A DNA stretch of 64,000 nucleotides, taken from positions 13,067,063 to 13,131,062 of the forward strand of contig CM037472.1 in NCBI GenBank assembly GCA_021014325.1. The letters are read 5' to 3'. Position numbers and translations under genes: made by a program. A model generated the notes under the pieces. The model did not search any database, had not been told where the DNA came from, and saw only the letters and a list, made by a program, of their open reading frames with translations. The DNA is from Plazaster borealis (lineage: Eukaryota > Echinodermata > Asteroidea > Forcipulatida > Labidiasteridae). Below, in pieces: positions 24,110-59,633 of the stretch (its first letter is position 1; each line of letters starts with the position of its first letter).

Positions 24110-24361
24110 TTGCAGACAACTGTCTAAATCCCCTTTTTACAGAGTTTCTGTAGAATCTTTACTGCCTCAACACTTTTAAAATCAACTGAGAGGAGCTTAT
24201 CCCAACTGCCTCAATCCTTCAAAACCAACCGATATGAGTTATGTTTCCAACTAACTCCAGCAGATAAATGTCAAATGTGTCTCAATGCTTCACAAACATC
24301 CTCCTGAGTTAGAGTTACATATTGTCCAACTGTCTTAAAGAATAAGCTTTCACAGACAAGT

Positions 24362-24735
24362 TTAAAGGAACATTACAGAATGGTTTTTGCTAACAAAACA
24401 GTTGCTGGTAGTGTAAGCACTTTATATAATCCACCATATACATAAACTGACAAACCTGTAGAAATTTGAGATCGATCGGCCATCTGGGTCACGAGAAAAT
24501 AGTGAAAAACCGATTACACATTTGCATGTGTTATACAATGCATGAATAAAATGCTCATGAGCGATAAACTTCAATCGGAAATTAGTTTTATTTATTTCTC
24601 ATCAAATATGGCATTTCAGACAGAAATATTTCTAGGGATGTTTTCTACTATCATCATCATTAGACCGTGTAAGTTTTATGTAAATCTGTGATCTTAAAGA
24701 AAATTTTAATTACCAGTTCTGTAACGTTCCTTTAA
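24362..24735 (-). mobile_element. TTAA-type MITE, AGGAACGTTACAG family, copy 1
   Basis: TTAA|AGGAACATTACAGAA at the left faces TTCTGTAACGTTCCT|TTAA at the right, 374 bases in all. It is nearly identical to the copy at 28084-28447, which lies in the opposite direction. It contains no gene. Confidence 0.88.
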
Positions 24736-25725
24736 CAGTAAACTAAACACAAAATATGCAGTTCCAAAAACCAATGTTGTGCCTATCCTTTTGAAGTGGT
24801 ATATATTAAAACACCAATTACTTCAAATATAATTCTGTACATTTTTTAGTAACGGCTGCCTAAAAAAACAAAACTGTCTTAGTGGCTCCATTTTTCATAG
24901 CACAGACTTGGGACTTTAGTTACTTTCAAGTCTTATAGAACAGAAACATTAAAAAAGTTAAGCACACATACATGACAGCTCACTGTAGTAATAACATTCT
25001 ATTGCAATAAGTTTGTCAGATAAAAGTAACACAGCACTATTTCCCCCCCCCCTTAAAAAAGAGAGAAAAAAAGTAAATAAAATAATATACTGAAACAAAA
25101 CCCAAACACAAGATTCTGATACTTTTCAGAAACAAACTCATTGCGTCATTATCCGCAAATAAAATTTCAAGGATTTCATCATGGCACAACAAAAAGTGGA
25201 TTAATTCCATGAATAACATGGTTCATGAAACAAAAGATGAAGAAAACTGTTTGCAAATAATACAGGTGCCGACCCCAAAAGCACTTTCAGAAGAAACCAT
25301 TCAATGGCAAAGGACTCTGACAGCTGACTCTGCTGCAGGTCACAAAGTGACAGTTGATGACAGTTGATGACAAAATGATAATTGATGCCACAGCAGTCAT
25401 TTAAACAGCATTTATCATGACGGCAGTTTATGACAGAAGACGGTGTGTGATAGCTAACGTAATTCAAGGGCAGAATGACATTACATGCAGCAGCCAATGA
25501 CATTAGATGAGTTGCTTAATATCACATTCAGGCATGTATGCTTCAAGGAGGCAACAGAGGCAATGGACTCAATGTTGCCCCTTGAAACGTTTCAACAGAA
25601 ATTTACAATTTCCTCATAGAGGTGCCCTTACAAAAGAGAAAATGCCCTGGTGCCCTGTCCCTTTCAAGAACAAAGCATCAGGCCTGCACATTGATGACAG
25701 CTGATGACACGTAACGACTGGACAA
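24736..25725. other. UGP2 3' flank, probably its 3' untranslated region
   Basis: This lies just beyond the UGP2 stop. TGATGACA words recur (25355-25372 and near 25693). A C-run lies at 25043-25052. No canonical AATAAA on the minus strand was found close to the stop, so the transcript end is uncertain. Confidence 0.35.
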
Positions 25726-48859
<23,134 letters not shown>

Positions 48860-48982
48860 CTGTAAACAAGAATAAAAACAACAAAGAGAATTTGTTGAGA
48901 GAATAGAATATTGTTGGAGTTTGGAACACAGTTTTGCCTCGTGTATTGTAACGGTCTCTTAGGCAAAATTTGGAAGTAAAAC

Positions 48983-49095
48983 GTCAACATTTGCTGTAAA
49001 ATTGAAGGAAAAAATTTCACAAACCAAAATCAAAGGTGTGTCAACATTTGCTGTAAAATTGAAGGAAACAATTTCACAAACCAAAATCAAAGGTG
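48983..49095. repeat. 56-bp tandem duplication
   Basis: GTCAACATTTGCTGTAAAAT starts at 48983 and again at 49039, each followed by TTTCACAAACCAAAATCAAA. Two units, just upstream of UGP2 exon 1. Confidence 0.9.
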
Positions 49096-49224
49096 ATGTC
49101 AGTCGAATCTTAGCTTATTTCCTGTAATAACGCAACGTTAAATTATTACTTTAAAGCCAACATTGACTACAAGATTCACTTTTTATTTTATCTTTTTTTA
49201 AACTATTTGTTTGTATCATTGAGC

Positions 49225-49290
49225 CAGCAATGGGCACCTTATTTTGGCGGATTTCGGCGCTATACAAAACTCCATCTAATCATTATTATC
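49225..49290 (+). mobile_element. Probable SINE/LINE tail
   Basis: GGCGGATTTCGGCGCTATAC followed by AAA and an ATTATT-like end resembles the 3' tails of the SINEs and LINEs in this window. The 5' part is not recognisable. Confidence 0.3.
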
Positions 49291-49662
49291 CAAACAAATA
49301 CATATGTAGAATACAATTTAGCTGACATGTCATGCACATAATGGAGGTTAGAACAATAATCTGAAATTTAAAAAAATATTACCATGGTAATTCAAGTGAT
49401 TAACCTTTCCGCTCTAACTATAAAATCACATCCATGACACTTCAGGTTGATTTAAATCCCAATAAAGTAAACACACTGATCAAGAAACTAAAAGAGAAAT
49501 TACACGTATATTGTCTACTGCTAATTTGGGTAACTTAAAATAGCAGAGTTAATGATTCTTGAATGAATCATCTTCCTTGTCAAAGAACAAATCTTGAGAT
49601 GGTGGAATGGATTGATTTGTTGTGGTTGTTCTGCCCTGCTCAGCATCACTGTTCTCCACACA

Positions 49663-50153
49663 GCTGCTCAAGCCTCATCTTGAGATCCTGCTCAAGCCTC
49701 ATCTTGAGATCCTGCTCAAGCCTCATCTTGAGATCCTGCTCAAGCCTCATCTTGAGATCCTGCTCAAGCCTCATCTTGAGATCCTGCTCAAGCCTCATCT
49801 TGAGATCCTGCTCAAGCCTCATCTTGAGATCCTGCTCAAGCCTCATCTTGAGATCCTGCTCAAGCCTCATCTTGAGATCCTGCTCAACCCTCATCTTGAG
49901 ATCCTGCTCACCCTCATCTTGAGATCCTGCTCCAGCCTCATCTTGAGATCCTGCTCAACCCTCATCTTGAGATCCTGCTCACCCTCATCTTGAGATCCTG
50001 CTCAAGCCTCATCTTGAGATCCTGCTCAAGCCTCATCTTGAGATCCTGCTCAACCCTCATCTTGAGATCCTGCTCAAGCCTCCTCTTGAGATCCTGCTCA
50101 AGCCTCATCTTGAGATCCTGCTCAAGCCTCATCTTGCCTCATCTTGAGATCCT
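49663..50153. repeat. 24-bp minisatellite, about 20 units
   Basis: Units read AAGCCTCATCTTGAGATCCT then GCTC, repeated almost perfectly from 49672 to about 49870, then with AACCCTC and shortened ACCCTC variants. Because 24 is a multiple of three and the unit lacks stops in most frames, long frames are open on both strands (HLEILLKP-type on plus, MRLEQDLK-type on minus). The shortened units shift the frame. I read it as non-coding. Confidence 0.95.
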
Positions 50154-51484
50154 TTACTTCCTGCTTCAGTTGAACATTTCTTTGTATCACAAAAGAGTTA
50201 CTAGACTTAATGGTGTTCATTTTTTGTTTCATGACAGTCACGTCATTGTCAACATTTCCAGCCTGCTCCTTTGTCTTTAACTTCAGACATTTCAACACAA
50301 ACAATCAAAGTCTACTTTGTTTAAAGACCTACTCGAACGAAAACGGCAACAAGTGTTCTTTGTTGAAATTCATTTAAAATGTTTTCAATCAATAAGGAAA
50401 TTGAGTTCACATGAGATTAAACAGATTGTAATTGTGTAAAAACAATCATTTTGAATACCCTTCTGCGGTGCTTTTCAGAAAGATTCATGAAAATCCCTGT
50501 TACGTCATCACTCATGTTATGTCATCACTCATGTTACTTCATCACTCATGTTACGTCATATGTGGGAGCCGTTATGTGGGAGCCGTTTTGTATAGCCGCT
50601 TTGTTGCAGCATGGAGGTATAACGAAGCAATATCCCACAAATAACGTCATAGTATTGTCATTTTGACGCACGCCATCAACGGGAGAAGTGTTTCTAGTTA
50701 TTCAAAACCTTGAGGTTGGGGCCTAATTTTTTTATCGATAATTACGAACAATTCAGCACTGTACAAATATCAAAATTACATTTAAATGATAAATAAATGA
50801 GTATAAATAGCACTCCCGTTAAAAAAAGTTTCGCTCAAGTAGCTGTTTAAATAAGGTGAGACTCTATGTCAGATCATCAATGCATCAAGCCCGGTTTGTT
50901 TTCCCAATCTTGTGTTGCCAATTTGTACATTTAAAATATATAACGTAAAAGGGATTGTTCATGGGGTGAAGAAACACACTTTTATTATTGGTTTTCAAAA
51001 GCTGTTTTAAAAGCTTGGTCTAGAGATAGGATAAGTATTTATAAGCATGTGGATTAACGATGCACGAACTGACAGAAGTGTCGTTATTGCTCATAGTGTA
51101 TGAGCAGCCTCTACTTCAGCAGCTGCAACTGCAGGAATTCCAATTCAGCTTATCTTGACAGACTGCAGGATGGTCGGACGAAAAGACTTTTGCTAAGTTT
51201 TACTATATAAAACCTACATGTATAGTACAAAATACAGCATAAATTGTACTTCAAATGCAAAATCCAAACAGGTGTGATACTAATATGATCAGTCCACAGT
51301 CAAAAGTATACAAAAGTATCTATATGTATCAACAGATGAGTTCACACGCTTCACATTCTGGGGAAAGCGTCTGCAAAATACATGGCAATCAGTTACATAG
51401 GAGATTGTGGCGATTAAATTTCAAAACAAAAAATTGGCAGTTTGTGTGGTTTTCAAATGCCATTTCCTAATCTTTGACACTGCG
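50154..51484. other. Spacer upstream of UGP2 exon 1
   Basis: It contains a short tandem repeat of TTATGTCATCACTCATG-type units at about 50501-50558 and a duplicated TGTGGGAGCCGTT. The minus-strand frame 50304-50122 has coiled-coil-like composition next to the minisatellite. No gene is supported. Confidence 0.4.
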
Positions 51485-51849
51485 TGTATCGTACACGTTT
51501 GGTAATGACTCAAAACAAATATTAGTATAAAAAACTTACTTGGTAACAAGCAACGGAGAGCTGTTGATAATATAAAACATTGTAGGAAACGACTCCCTCT
51601 GAAGTCACGTAGTTTTTGAGAAAGAGGTAATTTCTCACTAAAATAATAAAACTTCTTGCAAGAAGTTTTTATTCCTACCTGAAAGCACACAAATTTGTAC
51701 AAGGGTATTTTTTCTTTCATCATTTTCTTGCAATTTCGATTACCAATTGAGCCCAATTTTTCACAGGCGTGTTTTTTTTTGCATATGTTGGGATACACTA
51801 AGTGAGAACACTGGTCTTTGACAATTACCAAACGTGTTCAGTGCCTTAA
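51485..51849 (-). mobile_element. TTAA-type MITE, AGGCACTG family, copy 6
   Basis: Minus-orientation copy. The left end is decayed (GTATCGTACACGTTTGG) and the right end reads CCAAACGTGTTCAGTGCCTTAA. Its orientation is opposite to the four copies inside UGP2 introns. Confidence 0.85.
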
Positions 51850-52644
51850 AAAAAAAGTTAACATTTTTAACAATACCAATGCATCGCATATTATGTACTT
51901 GGTCTTTACAACACTAATAACAAGTCTATAATATATCTAATATTAAAATTGTATTGGCATACTTACGAACATGATGCATACTGTTTTTCTGAAGTTTTAC
52001 ATTAAATTGTGTGCACACCATCAAGTGTATGGTGTGACCTGCCAGGAAGACCTTTCCATTTTAACACTCACAAAACTAAATGCTTTCATGCTTGACCATC
52101 CATGTGTGACAGCAGTAAAATAACCTTCAAGGCAAATTTTTTTATGCATACAAGTACATTGTACTTTGTACAAATACATCCTATACCACAAACAAAATCG
52201 GCACTTAAAAAACACAATTCAGAAGAAATATCCACTAAAGCTTGTTTCACAGGTTGGCAAGAAATATTTGCTTGTGCCTTTGTGCGTAGTTCATGTTACT
52301 CAGCATTCATTGTTTACACAAAGTCTACATGCAGTGCAGAAATTTGGCAGCGGTCAACTTCCAATTCTCTCAGTTTCACCCAATTGAAATTATTTTAGTT
52401 TCATTTTTTGTTTCTACATCTAAAACACGATACGTACACAATGTACATTGTATACCACATTGTGAGGAGCAGCAACCTGAATAATGAGCATGTTGCCTTA
52501 TGCAGGACCACGGCAAGGCAAATAAAACCAGTTTGCTTTGGGATTAAAAATCCTTAAATTCCAGTTACCCGTGAAGGATTATTTTCAGTCAAAAAGCAAC
52601 TTTTTTTTCTTACTAGCCATTTATATTTTGTTCTGCCGATGAAA
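51850..52644. other. Spacer, nothing recognised
   Basis: AT-rich sequence without a supported gene. Confidence 0.4.
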
Positions 52645-52772
52645 CTCCGTTTGGACACCCATTTAAAGACGTTAATTCTCATTGCCATAAATTTACAGAT
52701 TTTAATGGCTCTGTTTGGACACCCAGTTAAAGACATTAATTCTCATTGGCATAAATTTACAGATTTTAATGG
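52645..52772. repeat. 64-bp tandem duplication
   Basis: CTCYGTTTGGACACCCA starts at 52645 and 52709. Each unit ends AAATTTACAGATTTTAATGG. Two units, few differences. Confidence 0.9.
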
Positions 52773-54029
52773 CTCGTATTTTTTTAACACGCTTCTGTGT
52801 AATCAGACAGCCCATCATCGATCTGCGCCCGGTTGAAAAGACGGCATCCCCAAGACAGATGTAAGGACTCATGACAATGCAATATAATCTGTCTTTATAA
52901 ATTCCATGAATGACTTTAATACAAGACTGTGTTGCTCCAATTTGAAAAAGAAAAAAACACAAATTCATCCCCCAAAAATGACAACCTAATGTAGGTTTTT
53001 ACTTTCGTTATGGTACAATTTTTGTCAAGATTCCTTTCATTCTAGTCAATACTTTCACCATTATCTTAATCAATACAATACTCCCTATTCTGATCTGAGC
53101 GGTCAACAGGAAGAGTATTTCCCAGGTGGGGCACACTGCACTACCCCCCCCCCCATGAATACCTGACTTGGAGATATCAAGGGTTTTTGTACTGCTGTAG
53201 TTACACCCAGAAAATAAACACAGCTTGATCATGAGTGGCCTCAGGGGTATTGACAAGTGAAAAATGGGAGGGGGGGAGAAATCATGACACGCATCTCAGA
53301 CTTTCTGGCGTGGCACACAGTGCAACAACCAACTTAAAAACCAAAAGCAGCTGCTAAAAAATAAACATTTCACAAACATTCCTTAAAAAATCTCTACTTT
53401 TGTAACAACTGTGAGAAAACTTTAGACTGGAACGAAAGTTTGGGGCTTTTGGGAAAATGTTGCCTCTCACAAGACTGGAAAAAAAAAACATCGGGGAAAA
53501 GTATCATTTAATTTTTCAATCGTAACATTCAGCCAAACTGTGAACAAATGTGGTGGTCAAATTTAGTGAAACAAATGAAAAAAGAAGAAATTTATTTCAA
53601 GTTGTTTTTCTTCACATTTGCCGGGCTTATTTCGATTGTGGAAAATCGAAACAAGCAATAGTGTTTTGTGGGGTATTCCAATGCTGTTTCCTCTGCTTTG
53701 ACAAAATTTAATAGTGGTATGTGCAGTTTTCGAGTCCTATCTTTTCACGACTTTGAACGTTATTTTAGGCAGAAATATTTCTCCGGAGGATTGGTTCTGG
53801 CATGGAGGAAGGAATCCCTCCATGGTTCTGGTAAGAACTTTATAATCAGTGAGCTTTTCAGATTGAAATTTAAATGGAATGAAAGAGATAAATCTTATTT
53901 TTTCCTTATCAACAGGATGAAGCCACTTTTGAAGAGACAACTAGGCAAGTATCCATTTAAAAGAAAATAGAAATGCATGAAATGGCCTGTGAAAATCTAA
54001 ACAACCAACACCAGAAATGAGAAAGTACT
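52773..54029. other. Spacer with two doubtful open frames
   Basis: A minus-strand frame at about 52968-52780 follows an acceptor-like CAACACAG and reads AVFSTGRRSMMGCLITQKR-like sequence. A plus-strand frame lies at 53668-53970. Neither matches a family I know and neither could be joined to other exons. Confidence 0.25.
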
Positions 54030-54306
54030 TTACATTTGTATGGCCCTTGGTCGAAGCACTTTCTTCTTCTTTTTCCAGCTTGCAGCAGCCATTGTTGCAG
54101 TGATACACCGGCATTTTTGCCCACCTTTCAGGCTGATGACACAATCTGTCTGCCACTTCTTGCAATAAATAAAGATTGATTCCCAAACCTCAAACCTCCG
54201 AGGATCAATCCTGCTAATCACGTGTCTGCCAGCAACTTTTGCCAGGGTGACACACACCTTGTTCTTTTTGCTGGCACCATCAGAATCATACTTCCCGTTT
54301 CTTTTT
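54030..54306 (-). CDS. Candidate 3'-terminal coding exon, unknown basic protein
   Basis: After an acceptor-like AGTAATTCAG, about 91 codons are open to a TAA at 54030 on the minus strand. Parts of the peptide read GASKKNKVCVTLAKVAGRHV, RIDPRRFEVWESI and KKKKKVLRPRAIQM at the end. Codons are G/C-ending more often than in chance frames nearby (GCC AGC AAG AAC GTG GTC ACC CTG). No ATG start is evident near the acceptor, so it would be the last exon of a gene with upstream exons above 54306. Those were not found; a repeat-like stretch follows. I recognise no family. A donor inside the frame (AAAG|GTGGGC) offers an alternative end. Confidence 0.3.
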
Positions 54307-54951
54307 CTGAATTACTACATGTAGACTGTACGATGCAGAGCTCGCTTTTACACTGGGCCCCAGGCCTGATGCCAGTGATTTCACATCAGGGCCAGTAAAC
54401 TTATGAAGGACAAGTCCGGCAGTCTTGTGTTTCCAATTGAACATTTTACTGTGTAATACAAGTCTGGAATTTCATCTTTGAGAGGGCAAGGCTATTTTCA
54501 TGAGAGGGCAATAGTCTATAGGGAAACTTTTGAAGGGGCACAAAGGCCAAGACGGGGGCAACAGAGGCCAGGGCCTTCATAGCCTCCATGTAATTCCTTT
54601 TTCCCCCCCCCAAAAAAAAAAAAAAAAAAAAAATTAATTAAATGTTGACTTTCAGTCTGCTAAATATCTTTTAATTATTTTGAGTATCAAAATATACTCA
54701 CCCATAGGACAAACGAGATAAAAGTTCTTTTAATTTTGCTTGTTCAAGTAAAACAACTTTATGTTTAACTTTGTAGAAAGTTCTTTCTCTTGTAGATTCT
54801 AGTCATGAAAATAAATTCTGGTCAGGTAATTTTTTTTAAAGCTACAAGCCCTACAGTATTGTGGAATTTTACCCCAAATTCAAGGCTAGCGATGGGAGAC
54901 TTTGGGGGATGAGAGGTGGCAGAAGACATAATAATACTGTACATTTATATT
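54307..54951. other. Spacer with A/C runs
   Basis: Contains a C-run and A-run at 54603-54632 and a G-rich repeat-like stretch (GAGAGGGCAAGGC, GAGAGGGCAATAG). No gene seen. Confidence 0.4.
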
Positions 54952-55267
54952 GATGTATGAGACCTATTCCTTTGCATAGCACCATGTAATGGTTTACAAG
55001 GTGCTGTGGCGCAATATGCAGCCAATCAAACGAGGAACACCGGGGCGAACCCCTTCTCTTTACGATAAGTGCACTTGGTTCTTTTACGTGCATTACACAA
55101 CACACAGGACCTTCGGCTTTATGTCCCATCCGAAGGACGAAGCAATGATGGTTGAGTGTCTTGCTTAAGGACACAAGTGTCACGACTGGGACTCGAACCC
55201 ACACTCTGCTGATCAGAAACACCAGAGCTTGAGTCCAGTGTTCTTATCTGCTCGGCCACGACATGCC
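54952..55267 (-). mobile_element. tRNA-derived SINE
   Basis: Nearly the same as 30345-30763 on the minus strand. The head is GCATGTCGTGGCCGAGCAG, the B box GGGTTCGAGTCCCAG, the body CTTAAGCAAGACACTCAACC, and the middle GGGGTTCGCCCCGGTG...CACCTTGTAAACCATTACA. It lacks the ATT-repeat tail. Confidence 0.88.
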
Positions 55268-55496
55268 AGCTAAAACCATTGTTCTAGGAAACGTGCCCAT
55301 GCTAAGAAAGTATGTAAACTATATTGGAAATTTACATGGTATGTATCCTTCCACCTATCGTTCCAAAGACTCCCATTGCTTGAATTGAAATCAGACATGA
55401 CACCCATGGTTCATCAAAATAGTTCATTCTACTCTCCATGACTCTACATTGTATTTTATTACTCTTCAGAAATCCAGCTCAGTCATTACATAGATG
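55268..55496. other. Short spacer between two SINEs
   Basis: Nothing recognised. Confidence 0.4.
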
Positions 55497-55838
55497 GGGT
55501 GTCATGTGGCCGAGTGGTTTAGAGCATAGAATTCAAGTTCTGATGGTGAAGTCATCGGGGTGTGGGTTTGAATCCCGATCATGACACTTGTATCCTTAAG
55601 CAAGATACTTCACTAAAATTGCTTCTCTTCACCCAGGGGTATTAATGGGTACCTGCGAGGGTAGAGGTTGATATTGTTCGAGAGCCACGGCAGCTCGGGC
55701 TGTATACTCCCTCAGGGAGCTGAGAAAGATTACAGGAATATTATTGGCCCAATGACCAGGGCACTAATGTAAAGCGCATTAAGACGTTATTGTAAAATGC
55801 GCTATTATAAGAACTAGTAATTATTATTATTGTTATTA
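55497..55838 (+). mobile_element. tRNA-derived SINE, second tail type
   Basis: Plus-strand head TGTCATGTGGCCGAGTGG with a clear A box, then B box GGGTTTGAATCCCG and CTTAAGCAAGATACTTCAC. The body is different: TTCACCCAGGGGTATTAATG, GGCAGCTCGGGCTGTAT, TAAAGCGCATTAAGACG and a CGCTATTATAAGAACTAG tail with ATT units. Full length, about 340 bases. Confidence 0.85.
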
Positions 55839-58076
55839 CCATCTCTTGTAAATTACAACAGTTCGTAGACACTGCTACATTACTGCTTCAATTTCCCTTG
55901 TAATGAACCGCCATGGTCAATTTCAGTAATTTATGAAAGTTCAATTTCTTTCCTCCATGGTTCAATGATAATTAGATACTGTACAGGTTCATAAAGCTGT
56001 GGCTTATGCACAGGTCGTAGTTGTACATTTTTATATGTGCACCGACAATCCAAGTGACCAAGTGAAGCCAACAATGAAAAAAGGTGCCAAATTACGTTTA
56101 TTATTGATTTAGTACTGGTTAAATGTTATTGGTACTTTAATCATGCAGTGAATATTTAACCCTCCTACAGCACAATTACAATTAAAATACATCATCCACT
56201 TTAGTTTTGAATGAACAATTCCAGCCGATGATATGATATCATTTATCTATATGATGATATCATGTGGTGAATGCATACAAAAGGTTTTCAAAAGGTTGTC
56301 AACTCACTGGAAAATGTTAAAATGTGTCCATGAACTCGGTACTTACCACCAGGTAGGGATGACTATCCGATCCATTTATCACAGGCATTTTGTGTTCAGA
56401 GTTTTAATACTGTTCACTTTACAAACAATGCATAAATGCAACGTAGATAAATCAATAAGAATCATTCAATTATTTCACATCTACAGATAATACATGTAGC
56501 TCAAAAGTTTGAATACAATGTAATGTAGCTCTTCGGGTTGACAGCTTGCACAGTGAGTGAGCAGACAACACAACGTCTCTACACGTGGACACACTGGCTG
56601 GCACTGACAGTGAAACCCACTGGCATGACTACGCCTGGCATCATCACACAAGTGTTTCTCCTCACACTGTCAAGTCTTCATTGAAGTGAATTATCAAGCA
56701 CAAATCAGCACTGCAAAGGATGATGCACTAGTAGTACAGTCCCTACTAATATACTGTGCACATCACTCTGCATAATCCCAATACATATGGTCACAAGGCA
56801 GTAATCACACCTGTTTTCGGGGTAAGTAAATGTGTACACAAGAACTTTAAAGTACAGTGTACATTGCCCAGTAAAGTAAATCTGTCTTTAGACTTTTGGG
56901 AGTACTTTTATAGCCCAATGGGACATAGTACTAAATGTGTAGACCTCCGCAATCAACTTAAATCAAGGTGCTGCATTATCTTCTACAATGCATGGAGATA
57001 AGCAGGCTTACACGTAGACAGTTTTTGTCTAAAAAAAAAAAAACGGCCAAATCTACGTCTGAATCTGCTCTATTCATCAAAAAATAAAATCGCAAATTTA
57101 CATTTCAAGTCTGTACACTGTACTTGCCTTGTTGCAAAACGCCATTGATGGGTACAGTGATTGCGCGCTCTATTCAGTGGTCTTGTTCGCTACACATTTG
57201 AAGGTTGCAAGCGGGCTTCACAAGGTGGGCTCCAGACTATGAATCATTAGTCTTGCCATCAAGGAAACATGCGTACAAATTTGGCTGCATGTGCAGACCG
57301 TATTACACAGTGTGAAATGTACAAACACATGCTGTAAACAACGGGAGACATGAGCGAAATCTGATGAGAGTACTGACTTCTGGGAAAATTCTAGGGCCAG
57401 CACTACCTTGGTCTCTTTGGAAACTTTCTAGGAAGTCAAATTCTTTCAGGCAGTAATCAGTTAAAGTTATTATTTATTTGTCACATTTTAAACAAATTGA
57501 AGACAGTTTCACAGTCCCTCCACAAAAAAAGTCTTTTTTAGATACGCTGTAAGTGGCACTGTTCAAAAGATGTGTGTGCTCTGGATACAAAAAGCTGGGT
57601 GTGCTTTGAAGCAGCTTGAATTGTGTTGCCCCTTACATCGACGACTGCACCCTAAGTTAATGATTTTTCTAAACGGTGCCACAGCTTATTATTCCAGGCA
57701 GCCTTTATTCAGAAAAATGGCGGTACATGTACATCATTTGTCCCCTATCGATTGCAGAAATACATTTGCATGGGTACATGCTTTCAGCATTCACCCATGA
57801 GCTACATGTAGCATGCCTCATGTAAATTGAGCAATTGTTAGAACGTACTGTAGACCTCCTGTGTAGGTATAGGGTTTGATTATTTTACTGGCAGTTGCCT
57901 TGGAGACATGTCTGGCATGATAATGAGAGGATGTGTCTAGTACGTCTAGAGAGTACAATCTTCCATGGTACAAATTTGTTGGCTAAGTATGGAGGAAATT
58001 CATAATAGCTTACGATTGCAATAATCAATCATTGGGTTTATGTTGATGCCCGTAATTCAGGATTCTCTAAGAAGCA
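55839..58076. other. Spacer, no gene seen
   Basis: Several short open frames, none convincing. Multiple TACATGTA words are present, as elsewhere in the window. Confidence 0.4.
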
Positions 58077-58393
58077 GGGCTCTCCCCATGATTTTTCAAA
58101 AAGTGGGGCATTCTGGACCCAAATTTTGGAAGTTTGGCCTGAACATGCTGAATTGAAACAAGGTTCTCAGAAGGTTTTTTTAATTAGTGCTTACCTTTGC
58201 CCTACTCTGCAATCTGGGGCACTCTAAATGGTTTTATCTGTGTGATTTGTGTGAATTTGATATGAAGTAAAACAATAAATTTATATAAATAATAATAATA
58301 CTTTTTTGTTTGCGTATTGGCCGCAATTCGCGCGTATCAGCCCACAATTCACGCTTATCAGCCCAATAAGCTAGCTTGTGCATGGGGAGAAGC
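58077..58393. mobile_element. Inverted-repeat element, TTCTCCCC family, copy 2
   Basis: Begins GGGCTCTCCCCATG and ends CATGGGGAGAAGCC. The interior matches 3190-3428 (GGGGCATTCTGG, TGAATTGAAACAAGGTTCTC, AGCTAGCTTGTGCATGG), with an AAT-rich insertion near 58285. Confidence 0.68.
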
Positions 58394-58842
58394 CTGTTAT
58401 TGTATATCTCGGAGGCATTCTCATTACATCAATTCATTATCGAGGGAAGCTTTTCTGACTTTTTGAGAATGAAGGAATTCTGACTTTTTTAAGAATTAAG
58501 GAAATTATATTCTTGCTGAAATTACAAAACTGTAACATTACCATCACCCCTTCAAAATCCTTTGGGATGACAAAGTGTATGATAACTCTTTCAGGTTTAT
58601 CACAGATTTATCTTACATGACAATAACAATGAATCACTTGCGTGGTCAAACCTCAAACCTACCCTGGATCTTCCACTAATCTCAACCCAACTTTAGAGGG
58701 CAGTATTTAGATTCTCCATGATAAAACACCTCTTGGTAGAACAATGTATCAAAACACTTTTCTTTGTATGTATACTGCAAATAAGATTTTAAGGCCTTTT
58801 GCTATGGGGTATTGTTGCCGACTGTACCAATTTTTACCACAT
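58394..58842. other. Spacer, nothing recognised
   Basis: AT-rich sequence, no supported gene. Confidence 0.4.
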
Positions 58843-58974
58843 TTAACCCTTTATTCTCAGCCTTGAGTGCTCTTTTGTGTGTGGTCTAGCCTGACTAAAG
58901 TCTACTAAGGGAGAAGGGGTATGAGTGCAGTGCAGTCTACTTTAAAGTCGCCTAGATGGCAAAGAAAGAGTTAA
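58843..58974. mobile_element. Small TTAA-flanked element
   Basis: TTAA|CCCTTTATTCTCAGCC to GGCAAAGAAAGAG|TTAA, only 132 bases. The ends are imperfect inverted copies (CCCTTT against AAAGAG). Probably a very short relative of the CCCTTTCAYGC family. Confidence 0.5.
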
Positions 58975-59127
58975 TCTGGATGTGACATCTGTCTGTAGTT
59001 GTGAGTTATTCATTGGTCGAATAAAGGGTGCTGTTTTGCATCATTCCCAGACATTTGTAGACACAAGAAATTGTCACGATTAAACTCCATTGATTCTAAC
59101 TTTTTAAACGCACTCACGTACTGATTG

Positions 59128-59412
59128 CTAAATCCAGTCATGACACTTGTCATGTCAAGTCAAGGTCCAGTTCATGTCCTTGAGCAAGGCACTTAACCAT
59201 AAATGCTTCTATTCGCCAGGTGTATTTATGGGAACCTGATAAGAGGGCTGAGACAGTATTGTGTTGGTGCTAAATAAGCAGCTTGGGGTTGTTTGCTCTG
59301 ACAGGGGATTGAGAAAGTTTGAGGAATGGTCTCATTATGCCTGATGAACAGGGATAATAATCATGTAAAGGGCCTCGGTCTAGCTAGGATTTGTGCGCCA
59401 TATAAGGACCAT
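59128..59412 (+). mobile_element. SINE, second tail type, strongly diverged
   Basis: Carries CCAGTCATGACACTTG, CCTTGAGCAAGGCACTTAAC, TTCGCCAGGTGTATTTATGG and TAAAGGGCCTCGGTCTAGC in the same order as the copy at 55497. The tRNA-like head is mostly lost. Confidence 0.6.
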
Positions 59413-59633
59413 TGTTATGGATTGTGCACACTTAATGCAAATATTGTGTAGCAAATGATGATTTTTGAGTAGCAACTGATACATTTTGCATGGCATTTTG
59501 CTGGATGTAAAAATTAGAAATTTACATTTTGTTTTTTTTGCTGTACATACCTTCCAGTTTATAGAAAATAGAAGTGAGAAATCAGTATTTTACCGATCTT
59601 TTGGGAATTTCGGAGATCTAACGACGGGACACA

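Noticed and set aside
49563..50280. Long leucine/serine-rich and HLEILLKP-repeat frames
   Set aside because: They are products of the 24-bp minisatellite, open on both strands and shifted by short units.
51421..51831. 136-codon minus-strand open frame
   Set aside because: It is the AGGCACTG MITE read through; the same frame content appears in other copies with different breaks.
52702..52968. 88-codon minus-strand frame
   Set aside because: It extends into a 64-bp tandem duplication and has no recognisable domain; an acceptor-like site alone is not enough.
53668..53970. 100-codon plus-strand frame
   Set aside because: Basic and AT-driven, no partner exon or recognisable motif.
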